A stretch of DNA of 64,000 bases from Fistularia commersonii. Lineage: Eukaryota > Chordata > Actinopteri > Syngnathiformes > Fistulariidae. Numbering within the stretch: the stretch's first letter is position 1; each line of letters begins with the position of its first letter. The position numbers were made by a program, and so were the translations under genes. This document shows positions 25,470 to 36,512 of this stretch, in pieces. The notes beneath the pieces were generated by a model, which worked only from the letters and a program-made list of their open reading frames with translations, was not told the DNA's origin and did no database searches. The DNA is taken from contig JBBMNZ010000035.1 in assembly GCA_037954325.1 (NCBI GenBank), positions 5,835,001-5,899,000 on the forward strand, written 5' to 3'.

Positions 25470-28400
25470 TTATACAGGCGCTGGATCAAGTATTTTCTTC
25501 TGTGCAGATACCAGCATGGTTATCTATTGGAAAAAAAAAAAAATAGAAACTTAACAATATCCATATTCATGCAGATTATATATATATAATGATGATGATA
25601 TATGATTTGGGTAGATAGTGACTATCTGGCCATTTGTCTCAGCCAGTAGTTTATTTGGTTTCGCTTTATTGTGTTTTCCTGCTTGTTCAGTCACGTGTGC
25701 ACATAAAGCCAAAATATTGTCTTTCTAAATATAACTCGCCTTTCACTGGGCCCTTTAATATCTTACTTTCTGGCACAAAATAAAATGCATATATTGAATA
25801 ATCTTCATGCAACTTTCCAAATGAGCAGATCTTGTCTAGCCAGTCAATGTATTGATGACTGCTTGATATGGATCGATGAAAAACAAGTGAATGGGCGCAG
25901 GAACATAACTTCAAATGCTTGTATTGTAGAGGAGCGCATTCACTGAGAGGTTTGATGAGTGTTTTATAAACTATGCTTACCAGATCTCACCTGGCTGAAC
26001 TAAAGGATTTTGGACTATGTGTAAAAGGTCTGTGTGGAAGTAGTTTTAAGAGTAGTTTTAAGCCATGTGATAGCTGCATGAATAGATATGACAGTGATGC
26101 CACCAGAGCCTTTTCAACAAGGTCTGAACAGGAAACGCTGAGCTACATGTAGCAAAAGCAGAGCGCTAAGAGACAAAGACACATGCTACTGTGTGGAGCA
26201 GCCCACAACAAATGGGAAAAGACAGTGCTGTCAACCACCATTATCAAAACACAGAATGGGTACATAAACTTGAGGAGCACCAGTCTGTATACAGTATGTA
26301 TATTCTGCATTTTTTCCACCTTATGTCACAAGAGTTTGCTTCATCAAGCAGCCAGTGGGAACACGCAACCACACACATACACACACACATCATAGGCTGA
26401 CATATGATAAAATTTTTCTGCAAGGGATTTTTGGTCCGCATTTTATTTTAATACCTAAAACATTGCATAACAAAAAAATCTTTTGTCAGACCTGTTGTGA
26501 AGCATCTGAAGCCCTTTGTTCAGTCTCTACCAGGCGTCTCTGGAGACGACTAGTCTTCTCCTCATACTCTGCTAGCAGCCTCTCATACTCCTTAGACAGA
26601 AAAGTACAATTTGAAGACCTGTAAACAAACATTATTTACTCATTTGATTATCAATGTGTGCAAGAAACTCACATCCTGCAAATGATTTATAACATTTGGC
26701 AATGTTACAATCATTGTCACAATCTTTACCCTTTATAGTGTGACAGAACAGAATATTTTGCCCCATATGTCATATATGATTCACCGAATACCCCTGTTCT
26801 AAAGCAACAATCGAAGACATCCTGCATAGACATTATGCATCCTACTTATCCTATTCTAATGCGCAATCCACAAATGGTAATTTGGCATAATTAACACCAC
26901 GGGAGCGGGATTTGGTATTCATGAATTTATGAAAAAAAGGAATTGTAAGATTCAGGCCTGTCAGTATGGCTCTACTCTCAAGACACAGAACACCATCAAC
27001 ATATATCTATTATATGATCATTGTCAGTTCTTTGTGTAGTTGAATCTAGAGCTCTGAGAAAGCTAGAATGTGATGTAAAAATAATCGTTCATAAATTGAG
27101 TGTACAGTCTTGAGCCAATCTGTGCATTAAGTTCTCAGACACCACTCATCAGACATATTTAGCAATAATTATGGGAATTTGTCTGGTTCTCTAATCGGGC
27201 CCATTGTTGTTTGAGTGTGTGGTGCTCACACCTCCGCAGTTGTGTTGTGGTCAGTTTTCAGCCGAACTTGGAGCTCCTGTGAATGCTGCTTCTGTCGCTT
27301 CAACTCTGCCCTGAGGGAAAAACAAATTCATATGAAATATATATTTAGTTTTATCCAAAAACGAATTGAATAACGAATAATAATTAAGTAGAGCAAAAGG
27401 CTTTCTCTTGATTTTATTATTTAATATTAAGGCAGGTATGCTCATGTATGAAGACGTTATTCAGTCCTATTTGGAGTTATAATCGGTATCAATTATTATT
27501 TCAGCAGCTCTTAGTCATTTACATGTTTTGCAACTAAAGCAGTTGAGGTTTAGTTTATTTTATCACCAAAGGGAAGTTTCTAGCCCATGATGGGGTTTGG
27601 TGCATACTACCCTTTGGTTTCAAAATATATTTAAAGTCATATTTGCTTGAGTTGTGGTCAACCATCATAGGTTCTTACTGGAGGTGCAAGAGTTTATTCT
27701 CAAAAGCCTGAACCAAATTAGCGGCCTCATCTTTCCATCGCTGAATGGTTTTCTGCTGTACTTTGAGGAGCTGCGTAAGAGAAGCACTTGAGCTTTGGCT
27801 GCTTTCCTCTAACTCCTTCAACCGTGCTTCAAGGCCCTGCTCCTTCAGGCTGTACTCTTGCTCGACCTGTAATACCTACAGAAGGACAACAGAGCAAGGA
27901 TGTTTTTTGACGTCGAACTCAAAGAAGAACATTCATTTATTCACTGGAATAAGCCTTTACCATTAATAATTCATTTACTCTTTCAGTATCCATACGGCTT
28001 ATTCTGTCAATTGCACAGGTCGGAGCCAATGCCGTTTAACTTTGGCTGACCACTCAAAGTTTCCTGGAGAATTGTTGTTTTTTCAAACTTTTTGTATGTT
28101 ACTCTTTAAATTGTCGCTGATAACACCCTTCCATTTTTTTCACTTTTAACCTGCCTGTTGCTTAGCCCTCTTTTCTATCAGTAAGGTGGTTTTCTGCAGT
28201 TCATCCATTTCGCCACGGAGCTGCAGGTTCTCCTCGATGAGGCTGAGACAGTCATCTCGGACTTTGGCCAGAGCACCCTGCTGCTGCTCTACTTTCTCCC
28301 GGCAACAAGAGATCTCCTCTCTGTACCTTAAGGAACATGGATGGAAAATGGAAGCGAAGACACGGAAAGTCAGATTATCAAATGACCAAAATTGGGGTAT

Positions 28401-28927
28401 TCTTGTGATCTGTGGTACAGCTTTAAGGGCGATCATGACAACGGCTTGTAACCAGTTATTTTCCACTTACTCTATTTCAATCTTTTTTAGTTTGTTTTTG
28501 GTTCTTTTTAGAACGCTGTCCATTTCATCCCTCAGTCTTTCTGCATTTACACACCTCTGGTCAAGATCCATGCACTCTTTACATACCTTCAAAAAAAAAA
28601 AATCAACTTTCAATTTACACCAATGCTAACTTTAGCTTTTTACTCCAACTCATGTTTACGTTGAAATACCTTCTCCAGTTCATCCTCAACAGTTTTTCTC
28701 TCTCTCAAGGACCTCTCTATCTGAGAGTCTTTGTCTGCACATTCCTTGAGAAAAGAAGGTGATTCAATGTAAGCTTAGGTAAGATATATAGACTGATAGG
28801 TGCAGAGAGGAAAAAGAAGGACTTCAGATTCTGAATTTGTCCTCAGCATTCTTACCATTTGCAACGCAGACAGCTCCTCAGCCATACAATGGATCTGAAT
28901 GTTGCACTGCTGTCGCAAGTTGTCCAT
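25470..28927 (-). CDS. sclt1-like C-terminal coiled-coil region, exons e13-e20, fully open
   Basis: Exons: 28856-28927, 28670-28744, 28471-28586, 28155-28326, 27679-27875, 27232-27310, 26492-26590, 25470-25523 (stop at 25470-25472). Joined in phase they give 864 bases, 287 residues, starting at an ATG that replaces the GTG opening e13 in the intact gene. The ATG context (AAG ATG G) is strong. Segments such as CNIQIHCMAEELSALQM, ECADKDSQIERS, ENLQLRGEMDELQKTTLL, QRWKDEAANLVQAFEN and EKTSRLQRRL match the C-terminal half of SCLT1. The e16 donor reads CAG|GCAGGT, so it must be GC-type or shifted. e15 is 27 bases and e16 21 bases shorter than in the intact gene, and e19 is 3 longer. Whether this is expressed from its own promoter is unknown; the alternative is a pseudogene too young to have gained stops. 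Confidence 0.5.
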
Positions 28928-28984
28928 CTTTTTCCGGACAGAGTCACAAATTTACAGGATAGCAGTTATTATTAATTATAAGTT

Positions 28985-29658
28985 TCATTATTCGCAGCAA
29001 GACAGTATATATGGAACGGTGAGGCTACAGCTAGTAGAGATCAAGAAGTTGGAGGATTTCAAGTACTTAGGGTCAAAAGACCAGAGCAACAGAGGATGTG
29101 GAAAAGAGGTAAAGAAATGCGTTCAAGCGGGTTGGAATGGGTGGAGAAAAGTGCCAGGGGTACTATGGGATAGAAGACTACCAGGCAGAATGAAAGGAAA
29201 GGTGTGAGACAGTGGTGAGACCAGCGATCTTGTATGGTCTGGAAACAGTAACAATGAAGAAAAGACAGGAGGCAGAGCTGGAGGTCGCGGAGATGAAGAC
29301 GCTGAGCTTCCCTTTGGGAGTGACGGGGATGGATAGGATCAGGAATGAGAATGATCAGAGGAACAGCACATGTTAGATGTTTTGGAGGAAAGGTCAGAGA
29401 AGCCAGACTGAGATGGTTTGGTCATGTGCAAAGGAGGGATAGTGAATATATTGGTAGACGGATGCTAGAATTGGAGCTGCCGGGCAGGAGGTCTCGAGGA
29501 AGACCAAAGAGGAGATTTATGGATGTAGTGAGAGAGGATATAAAGGTAGTTGGTGTGAGAGAGGAGGATACAGAGAATAGGGTTAGATGGAGAAGGTCGA
29601 TTCGCTGTGGCGACCCCTGAAGGGAAAAGCTGAAAGGAGAAGAAGAAGATTATTATTG
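28985..29658 (+). mobile_element. Non-LTR retrotransposon (LINE) 3' fragment in the sclt1 copy
   Basis: Plus-strand translation gives the end of a LINE reverse transcriptase reading frame: LEDFKYLGSKDQSN, GWNGWRKVPG, then after frameshifts ARLRWFGHVQRRDSEYIGRR and RRSRGRPKRRFMDVVRED. It ends with TCGCTGTGGCGACCCCTGAA and a GAAGAAGAAG tail. The element is 5' truncated and frameshifted. It is inserted roughly 60 bases upstream of exon e13 of the sclt1 copy, in antisense orientation. The family looks RTE-like but I cannot settle it. Confidence 0.8.
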
Positions 29659-30007
29659 TCATTATTATATCGAAGGACGGTGTAAATATGCAAACACCTA
29701 AAAACTAATTTACAGTGCAAGGTTTCCAGCAGCATAATGCAAGTTAGGTTTATGAATTCTTGGCCAAAGAATAAAATAAGTTACTAAGCTAAATGGAGTA
29801 AGAGAAAAGATAATGAAAAGACAACTGAATCTAAAATACAAAGTTTCAGGTGTGAGTGAAAAATTTGACAAAATGATCTATTTCAAACATTTGATAAAGT
29901 CTATTTCCAATGCAAGCATCCATGAAAAAAAGGAAGCGGTGCAACTTGAAGGATACGCACAAAGCTTAGAATATATTCTGCCTCCTTCTTGATTCTCATT
30001 CTGCAGA

Positions 30008-30098
30008 GATGGGACATCTCCTATGTCAAAAATTGTCAGACACCTCTCGTGTCAAAAGACTGTCAGACATCTCTTGTGTCAAAGTTTGTCAGACACCA
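30008..30098. repeat. Short tandem repeat, three units of about 26-27 bases
   Basis: Three successive versions of GACATCTCTTGTGTCAAA followed by a TTGTCA-type ending, at about 30009, 30035 and 30062, with several mismatches between units. It lies within the e12-e13 intron of the sclt1 copy. Confidence 0.7.
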
Positions 30099-31039
30099 GT
30101 GCTAGTGATCCCACAACATCCTGTCACGTTCAGGGGAACTTGGCAGTGAGTGCGGTTGTGTTGTTTTCTTGATAACCAATTCTTCCCAACCAAATCCAAT
30201 GCAATTTCTATCGCTTGAGAAAAATATATATGTTGTCGATCAGATTTTTGAGGAAAATTCAATATCATTTGAAAAATTTTATTATTTGTTGGATCCTACA
30301 TTGACCGAAATTAAAGAAAGTATGTTTTTTAACAGTAATTATGGTTAAATTTTAAACGTAATCTTAACAAGAATTTTTTTTATGTACTGAGAGTTTTTAA
30401 CTCCAGATCAAGTGTAGAACAATATAGCATGGCATGAATCACTGACGAGGTGGCTTTTTCCTGTCTTAAAGATGGTTTTTGATGTATTTATGATATACTA
30501 ATAGAAGACTATGGAGCTATGTAGAATATTGTCTATATTCTAAAAATACATGAATAGAAGATGGGGTACATTTCAATGGATGTGAAACCGAATCTGCAAA
30601 GTTCAAGTTGCAAACACTGCAGCAAATCACTTTTTATCCATAAACTTCACTGTCCCAAAGTTCCATTGTTATCAAAGTTAAAAAGGACAACTAAACTGGC
30701 TAATATTTCTTGTAAATCAATTATGTAAGGAAAGAGAAGTGAGTTAAAAAACAGTGCTTAGAGAACAATTGATACAGAAGAGAGATACTGGCTGATTCAA
30801 ATGCCAGTGTTGTTTTCCAGGCACCTTCTAGTCAGTTGGGAAAATTACAGTGTTTCATACATAGATTAATTTGCAATACTACATGAATAAAATGTCCTTA
30901 TGCATAAGCAATGACGGCATCCTGTTCAGTTTGAGGATTATAGTTATGGGAAATGGAACATGGAGAACAAAACAATTACAGAGCATCTATGAGTATTAAA
31001 GACAACAATATCATGTTGAAAAATTGCAATCACAGCTAT

Positions 31040-31400
31040 TTTCACTTCACCCCAGAGGAAACTCCACCCCTCATTTCCATCTCTCTGAGTGGCACTTGGT
31101 TTCCTCAGGTGACTTTGAGGCCCGACTACCAATATTAACAGTTTTGGGATTAACTCAGGTTTATCTCATTACTCAATATGGCTTGAAGTGAAGATAAGGT
31201 AGAGGGGAGATTATGGCAAGGAAATTGCTTCACATTGTCTGCATTGTTTAGCATTAATCTCCAGCTCGGGGAGCAAATTGCCTAAGATGTAATAAGGCAA
31301 AGGTAAGAGACGTTCTGTATTTTATTGAAAGTCAAATACATCAACAGTTACTCTGACACATTTGTTGAAGCCCAACCGGTGACCACCTTCTGTACTTGAG
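31040..31400. other. Candidate conserved noncoding element, copy in the sclt1 paralogue
   Basis: This part of the e12-e13 intron aligns along about 330 bases with 56235-56565 in the same intron of the intact gene. The core 31135-31184 is 50/50 identical to 56321-56370, and further long matches follow (for example TGTCTGCATTGTTTAGCATT and GAAAGTCAAATACATCAACA). Nearby intron sequence is largely unalignable by eye. This pattern indicates selective constraint on noncoding DNA, such as an enhancer or structured RNA; which one is unknown. Confidence 0.65.
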
Positions 31401-31948
31401 CATCATTAACAGGGTGTACTGCTTGAAAGTTTTTGATGGATAAGGAGGATTTTACAGCAAATATGATAATTTACTAGATGAAAGTGCAGCGGAGAGAAAT
31501 ATCAGTGTCTAATGCTGTGTAAGGTATTTCTAGAGATATTCAAGTAAATATAGAAAGTGAATAATCATACCTATTAAAGTTAATAATTGGGTGATTTTGA
31601 AGTAGATAGCTTATGTTCAGTGTGATTGGAATCATCACTGCATGGATGAATTCATTTCTACATTGTACATCTTGAAATGTCTCAGAGGCAAATGTTGAAA
31701 GCATGATTAGAAAAACCTAAAGGCTGTAAGTCTGAGTAGACTATTGATTAAAATCAGAAACAAGTTGCATCTGCCCTGTAAAATACTGTTGTAAGTAAAA
31801 GCAGTGAATAATATTTACGTCTTCTGGTCCACATACTGTATAGCCTTCCTATTGGGGGAACTTTTGACTTATACTGAATTGTTCTAGCTCAGCTAAAGTT
31901 TTAGTATGAATCAGAAAATTGAATCTGTCTGATTCAGTAACTCCTTAC

Positions 31949-32595
31949 CTCTTTTCGGGTGCGCGCTGCTGCATCCTGGATCAACAGTTTGACGGCTTCT
32001 TTTATCTTCTCCAGCTCTTCTGCTCTCTGTTTTTCTCTTAACAAAGCCTGTGGGGAGAGGGTAAGCGCAGACACGGGCACAGATTTCAGCGGGCTAACAT
32101 TTAGAGCGCTGAAGGGATGTAAGGTCTTGTTAGCGTTGCTGCCGGACCACTTTCTGAGCCGAGGCCTTTTCCACTGAAGGAGAACGAAGGTGAACACTGG
32201 ATGAGGAAAGAACAAGGCCATAGTCACCTGGTCCTTCTGCAGAGAAGCCTCTTCCGCTAAGTGATTACTCTCTCGGAGTTTGGTCAGGGCTTCATGCTTC
32301 TCCTTTTCTGAAGTAGTGCATCTTTCCTGGAGTTCCCCCGCCTTTCTCTCCCATACATTTTGCTCTCTGCGGGCTGCCTCTGCCTCATGAGACACTTCTT
32401 TTAGTCTGTCGAGAGACAGTAATGAACAGCTATCAAAATGAATTCCTTTCAAATAAACTGCTTGAGGAACAGGAGGTGTAGTCGAAGGGTATCAGGAACT
32501 GACCGGGCCTCGAGCTGACTCAAGGCAGACAGAAGCTGTGGGATCTGTATCCCCGCTGCATGTTTCTGGCCTTGAATTATTGCCACATCCTTCTC
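31949..32595 (-). pseudogene. sclt1 copy exons e10-e12 (open)
   Basis: Exons: 32504-32595, 32228-32405, 31949-32047, with the same lengths (92, 178 and 99) as in the intact gene and normal splice sites. Readings include SALSQLEAR (e10), EAEAARREQNVWERKAGELQ (e11) and REKQRAEELEKIKEAVKLLI (e12). No stops or frameshifts. The middle of e10 has lost the conserved REDAADRR-like stretch, suggesting relaxed constraint there. These exons sit upstream of the possible new start in e13. Confidence 0.75.
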
Positions 32596-32874
32596 CTGCA
32601 GGCACACACGTTGTTTGTTTGATTGTTTATGTAAACAGTTATGATTGATACACCAACAAGGTAAAATGAAATGTGTCACTAATTACGTTACCATCCCACA
32701 CTCAGAAGGTGTTTATGAAGAAATTTTGATGACGTCTAAGAAACGTGGGCAGCGGTTAAGGACAAAGTTTTTCATATTAACAAAACTAATCAATGACCTG
32801 TATATGAAAATGCACAGTGCACTTTGAAAGATATTCCTGACGTTCCCCTAAAAAACCCTGGGAGCTTCTGACCG

Positions 32875-33272
32875 TCATTCAATTCTGCAAAGTCAGTTAT
32901 TTTCAGACAGCGTGAAAAGGCCACTGATACTAAACGTTTGAGAAGGGATACCCAAGGCTTGTTCTCTTATTAAAAATACATCAGATGGATATTTTATTAC
33001 TCTCTCACACAGCACGTCTATCGATATGGTGTGGAAAAGCACAATTGTGTAAAGGGAGGGAGTTACAGAGACACAAGAGACCTGTGCATTAACTGGCAAA
33101 CCGCAGGTGGTTATACAATCAAAGCTGTTCTACTAAGGTAATTTAGCAGTCATTTCACTTTGTTAGAAGAATAATTATTGGCACAGAGTTAATTTTGCAT
33201 AAGCACTCTGAATTTGATCCCAAAGCTAATTAAGAGGAAATAATCTAACGTGGTTTAATTCCTTATTACTCA
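32875..33272. other. Second conserved intronic block, sclt1 paralogue
   Basis: Aligns with 60350-60748 of the intact gene, immediately downstream of exon e7 in transcription. Best shared parts: GTGAAAAGG, CAAGGCTTGT, ATTAAAAATACATCAGATGG, and the stretch with TTTGTTAGAAG, AGTTAATTTTG and CTAATTAAG leading to the e7 donor. The neighbouring exons e8 and e9 have vanished from this copy while the noncoding block remains. Confidence 0.55.
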
Positions 33273-33273
33273 C

Positions 33274-34136
33274 AAATTCAAGCTTCTGATTGGCTATTTG
33301 GAGATTGTGGGATAGCTGTTACTGAATAGGCTGATCCTGTGGAGAAGACAGAAAATAGCCCAATAAAAGCCAACAGCGTTTAATAGCCATATGGTAGAAT
33401 TTTTAACAGTGGCAAAAAAAAATAAAATAAAACTTCCAATTACCCTAATCCCCTATCTGGTACTGCCATCTCAGGGGTGAAAGCATTGATACTCTAGCTG
33501 TTAATGGTGGAATTTCAAACCTTTAGCTGCTTGCTCTGAGCATTGTGAATCTCTCTGTCAGCGATGGTCTTCCTGTAGACCTGCTGGAGGTGTTCCAGCT
33601 CCATGGCCTGCAGACATTTTTGTGCACAAGAGAACATAGAATAAGGAAATCAGGCATGTAGTCAATTTCTTTCCTTTTGGTGAATGAATGTGGGAAAACA
33701 AATAAACTTCAGGAAATAGTTAACCTTGCTATTTCTGCACACAAGAGGAACGGGAGGCAGATCAAACACATCGAGCCATAATCGTTATAGCACCTGCAAC
33801 AAAGTATAAATCCGAAAACAGCTTTGAGGTAATCTTTATTGACACCTTTATAATGCTGTGAGATACAGACAATAAAGAGGAATTCCTGTATAAAGTTGCA
33901 CCTGCTTTTTTTGTCTTTCGCAGGGAAACGGGACCGAATTTACCAGCTGATAAGATGCAGGTAACACGATGCTATTGGCTGCACAGACTGTCCGTCTCCC
34001 TGACAAATGGAATATCTATGATATGAAGCCTTGTATAGATTACACTTATCTTGTGTGTTTCACCTGGAATTCCAGTAGCTGTTCGGTCATTTCATCCGTG
34101 TGCTGATCATATTGAGCCAACAATGGAGCTATTACG
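33274..34136 (-). pseudogene. sclt1 copy exons e3, e6 and e7 (damaged)
   Basis: e3 is 34064-34136, 73 bases as in the intact gene, reading APLLAQYDQHTDEMTEQLLE with good splice sites. e6 is about 33521-33607: it keeps its donor and reads through SKQLK but has lost the original AG acceptor and 24 internal bases (the codons for WQTAAQEL). e7 is 33274-33336, 63 bases, with an in-frame TAA at plus 33319-33321 followed by recognisable LQIANQKLEF. Exons e4 and e5, expected between e3 and e6, are absent. Skipping e7 would keep the reading frame. Confidence 0.8.
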
Positions 34137-35369
34137 CTGTAAAACGGAATCATACTAAGGTCACTGAGGGCTTTACAAGAGTCTTCATTGTTTTACCCTG
34201 CTATCTGAACATTAAAAATACCACTCACTCACTTCCACTATATGACATCATATAATAACGTGTTCTTCAATTCTTCCCATTTTGTAAATACCACCCCTTT
34301 CTCATTTTTTTTTCCCTTGTGACCTCATAGCTTTCCGTGTCAGGTAAATTACATCAGATCTTTATAGGCGATATTGCAGCTTCACTACAGACGGTTTAAT
34401 AAACGATTTGGTTCAGTGCAGTTCTGAACAGTGAATCCCTGCTTATTTTGACAGTGGAATAACATAGAAGGAGCATGTTAAATGTGTAGCTGATATAATG
34501 TCTGTCCAAAATGTTAAACATCATTGACTTCTTGCTGATTGGGATATTGGATATTTCAGTTTCATTCATTCAGTCATTCCTTCCTTTTCCTATACCGCTA
34601 ATTCCAAATGGTAAGGATGTTAGCATTCTCTCAAATATAATGGAAATGATTTGTGATTCTCTTAAAGTGCAAAAATGTTCAGCTGAGAATGCCACAGATA
34701 TACCCCTTTTCAGAAAAAAATGGCTGCTTCTACTGAAAAATGATAAACAGTCTTGTTAAAAGTCGTTTCATACTGAGAAAAAGTATCTGTTTATATAGCT
34801 GCTGACAGCAAAGGCTGTGGATTTTCTTTCATAACTGGGCCATGATTTTATAATGCAAACTGTGAGAGACTTTTTTTCCTAGAATTCTGACTACGACAAG
34901 ATAAACTCCGTTGAGATCCAACATGGCCTACATCTCCAAAAATATAGCGATTCATAAAAATAATCTCTGGTGAATCGGCTTTTCATGCAAGTGTCTGTTG
35001 AGTAAATTACTAAACTGAGTCAAAATGAGGTGGGAAAGTAAAGATAACACAACTATTCTGAGCATTTAAATATAACATCGCGATCCTTTAATTTTAATCA
35101 AAGCACATTTCCATTGAAATACATGTTCCCTCAGAGAAAGACTGGCTTTTAAACAATCATGTCTTAGCTGTACTAAAACTGACCTGAAGGCAAAAATATA
35201 AAGTGCTACATGTTCAGTTATAACCTTTCTGGACTAAATTCTTATTTAATTAACAGGTGTTAAATAAAGAAATATAAATGTATAGTGTAGTCTTTAGACA
35301 ATTTTTAACCAATTATTTTACAATTATTTTATCTTCCCTGAAAATGCTCAATAAAAGACAGTCAGCGAG
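34137..35369. other. Duplication junction region
   Basis: About 1.2 kb between the first preserved exon (e3) of the sclt1 copy and the first dnah6-like intron sequence. Homology to the intact sclt1 fades within about 100 bases after e3 (in the intact gene the e2-e3 intron is only 115 bases). Homology to dnah6 intron 30 begins near 35370 (compare GACTGC...GTGCCATCT-AAGGCACCA with 10264-10304). The middle carries no recognised gene; 34560-34605 holds ATTCATTCAGTCATTCCTTC and a CTATACCGCTA motif, which resembles the ends of some fish retroelements. Confidence 0.6.
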
Positions 35370-35542
35370 CTGAGAGGTTTGACTGCCTCTTCAACGGTGC
35401 CATCTAAAGGCACCACATAGGAGGTACAGTTCAGAGAGGGAGTCAGACCAGAGGGGACGGGGCCCAGACATGCTGTGGCAGTGAGTCATTAAGGAAAAAC
35501 ATGTTGATTGGATGAATTAACAGAAGAAAGTTAGATGCTGAC

Positions 35543-35684
35543 CTTGTAGCCAAGTCAGTCAGAACTGAAAACTGCACATTGTTATGTTCTCAGCCAAATC
35601 CGCAATGGTCTTTCTTTTGCCAGTCCCTGCAGGTCCAGCTGGAGCGCCTTCCAGATCTAACCAGATACACAAGTGGCATCAGTC
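35543..35684 (-). pseudogene. dnah6 pseudo-exon 30 (AAA1 P-loop)
   Basis: Matches parent exon 10518-10679 but is 142 rather than 162 bases long, so it is frameshifted. The P-loop reads GPAGTGKR: the threonine after the lysine is replaced, which would abolish magnesium and nucleotide binding. Both splice dinucleotides survive. Homology continues into the intron on the low-coordinate side to about 35370, locating one duplication end. Confidence 0.85.
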
Positions 35685-36186
35685 CTGCACGGTTGGGCTG
35701 TGGGAGATCACGCACGAGGTTTAGGATGGTGAAGATCACTCATCTCAATTTTCTAAGAAATATTTTTAAAAATAATCCACGTACAACTCAAACTTTTTTC
35801 CTTCTAAAGAAGAAAAGAAAACTGACTGTGCGTCCGTCGGATAATGATCTAAGCGAATTGGAAACTCGATAACTGACTTAGATAAGTGCTGCCCATCTTA
35901 AGCATCATCCGTTACTTATCAGCAATCATCTCTGCATACGTTAGTTTCCTCGCTTCATGCTAATGTATTATACGAAGAAAGCGCAACTTCAAACACTTGT
36001 TCAATTACCGGCTATATGAAAGTAATTTGAGGGCTAATTTACATGCATTATGGCAATAAACTCCTTGAGTCTGTTGTCTCATACTAGCCAGGCCAAATTC
36101 CAGGATTTGATGAGCAGTGTTTGAAGTCAGGGGCTTTACACCTGTATATTCACCCATATTAAAGCTTGACTCATGTCACGTGTTAC

Positions 36187-36316
36187 CATAAGTAGTGTGA
36201 TAACCAGCCTCAGACAGGCCGACAGGTATTCTTTGCCATAAATATAATTGGATGGAGCCATGGTGACATTTCAAGTGTCCATATCTGGTCCCAGGCTCTG
36301 CCATTCATAGTCAGAT
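36187..36316 (-). pseudogene. dnah6 pseudo-exon 29
   Basis: Corresponds to 11888-12043. Shared sequence includes GTGTGATAACCAGCCT-like and GAGCCATGGTG stretches. It is about 26 bases shorter and its acceptor end is not preserved. Homology with the parent intron continues on both sides (GGCCAAATTCCAGGATTTGA at 36092-36111 against about 11799-11818). Confidence 0.8.
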
Positions 36317-36374
36317 TAAAGATTAATCTGATGGCTGGTTCCATTCAAAGTGTTTTTTTTTTCTCCTCCTAAGC

Positions 36375-36512
36375 CATCAGGAAAATAGATATAAGCTGTT
36401 GGACTGTGTTTTGTGCACTAGTGCGGAAGAATATTGCCGTAGTGACAGTGTTAATTAGCAATAAAAGAAGCTTGCCTTGTACCGGTGCTGCCAGGGCAAC
36501 AACCTCTGAAAT
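36375..36512 (-). pseudogene. dnah6 pseudo-exon 28
   Basis: Weak match to 12156-12281, clearest at the high-coordinate end where GCTTGCCTTGTACCGGTGCT and GCCAGGGCA match parent TTTGCCTCGTACTAGTGCTG and GCCAGGGCA. The remainder is heavily substituted. Confidence 0.6.

Larger units (their letters stand above)
25470..34136 (-). pseudogene. sclt1 paralogue made by duplication, lacking its 5' exons
   Basis: Fourteen exons align one for one with the complete sclt1 at 49694-63362. With that gene's exons numbered e1-e20, those present here are e3, e6, e7 and e10-e20. e1 and e2 were never included in the duplicated unit; e4, e5, e8 and e9 are not recognisable. e7 carries an in-frame TAA (plus 33319-33321), the e6 acceptor is lost, and the e13 acceptor lacks a pyrimidine tract. 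In contrast, e10-e20 are fully open and every size difference from the intact gene is a multiple of three. The missing exons form two phase-neutral pairs (e4+e5 and e8+e9). It is either a recently silenced pseudogene or a gene reduced to its C-terminal coiled coil. No promoter or start of the original gene is present. Confidence 0.8.
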
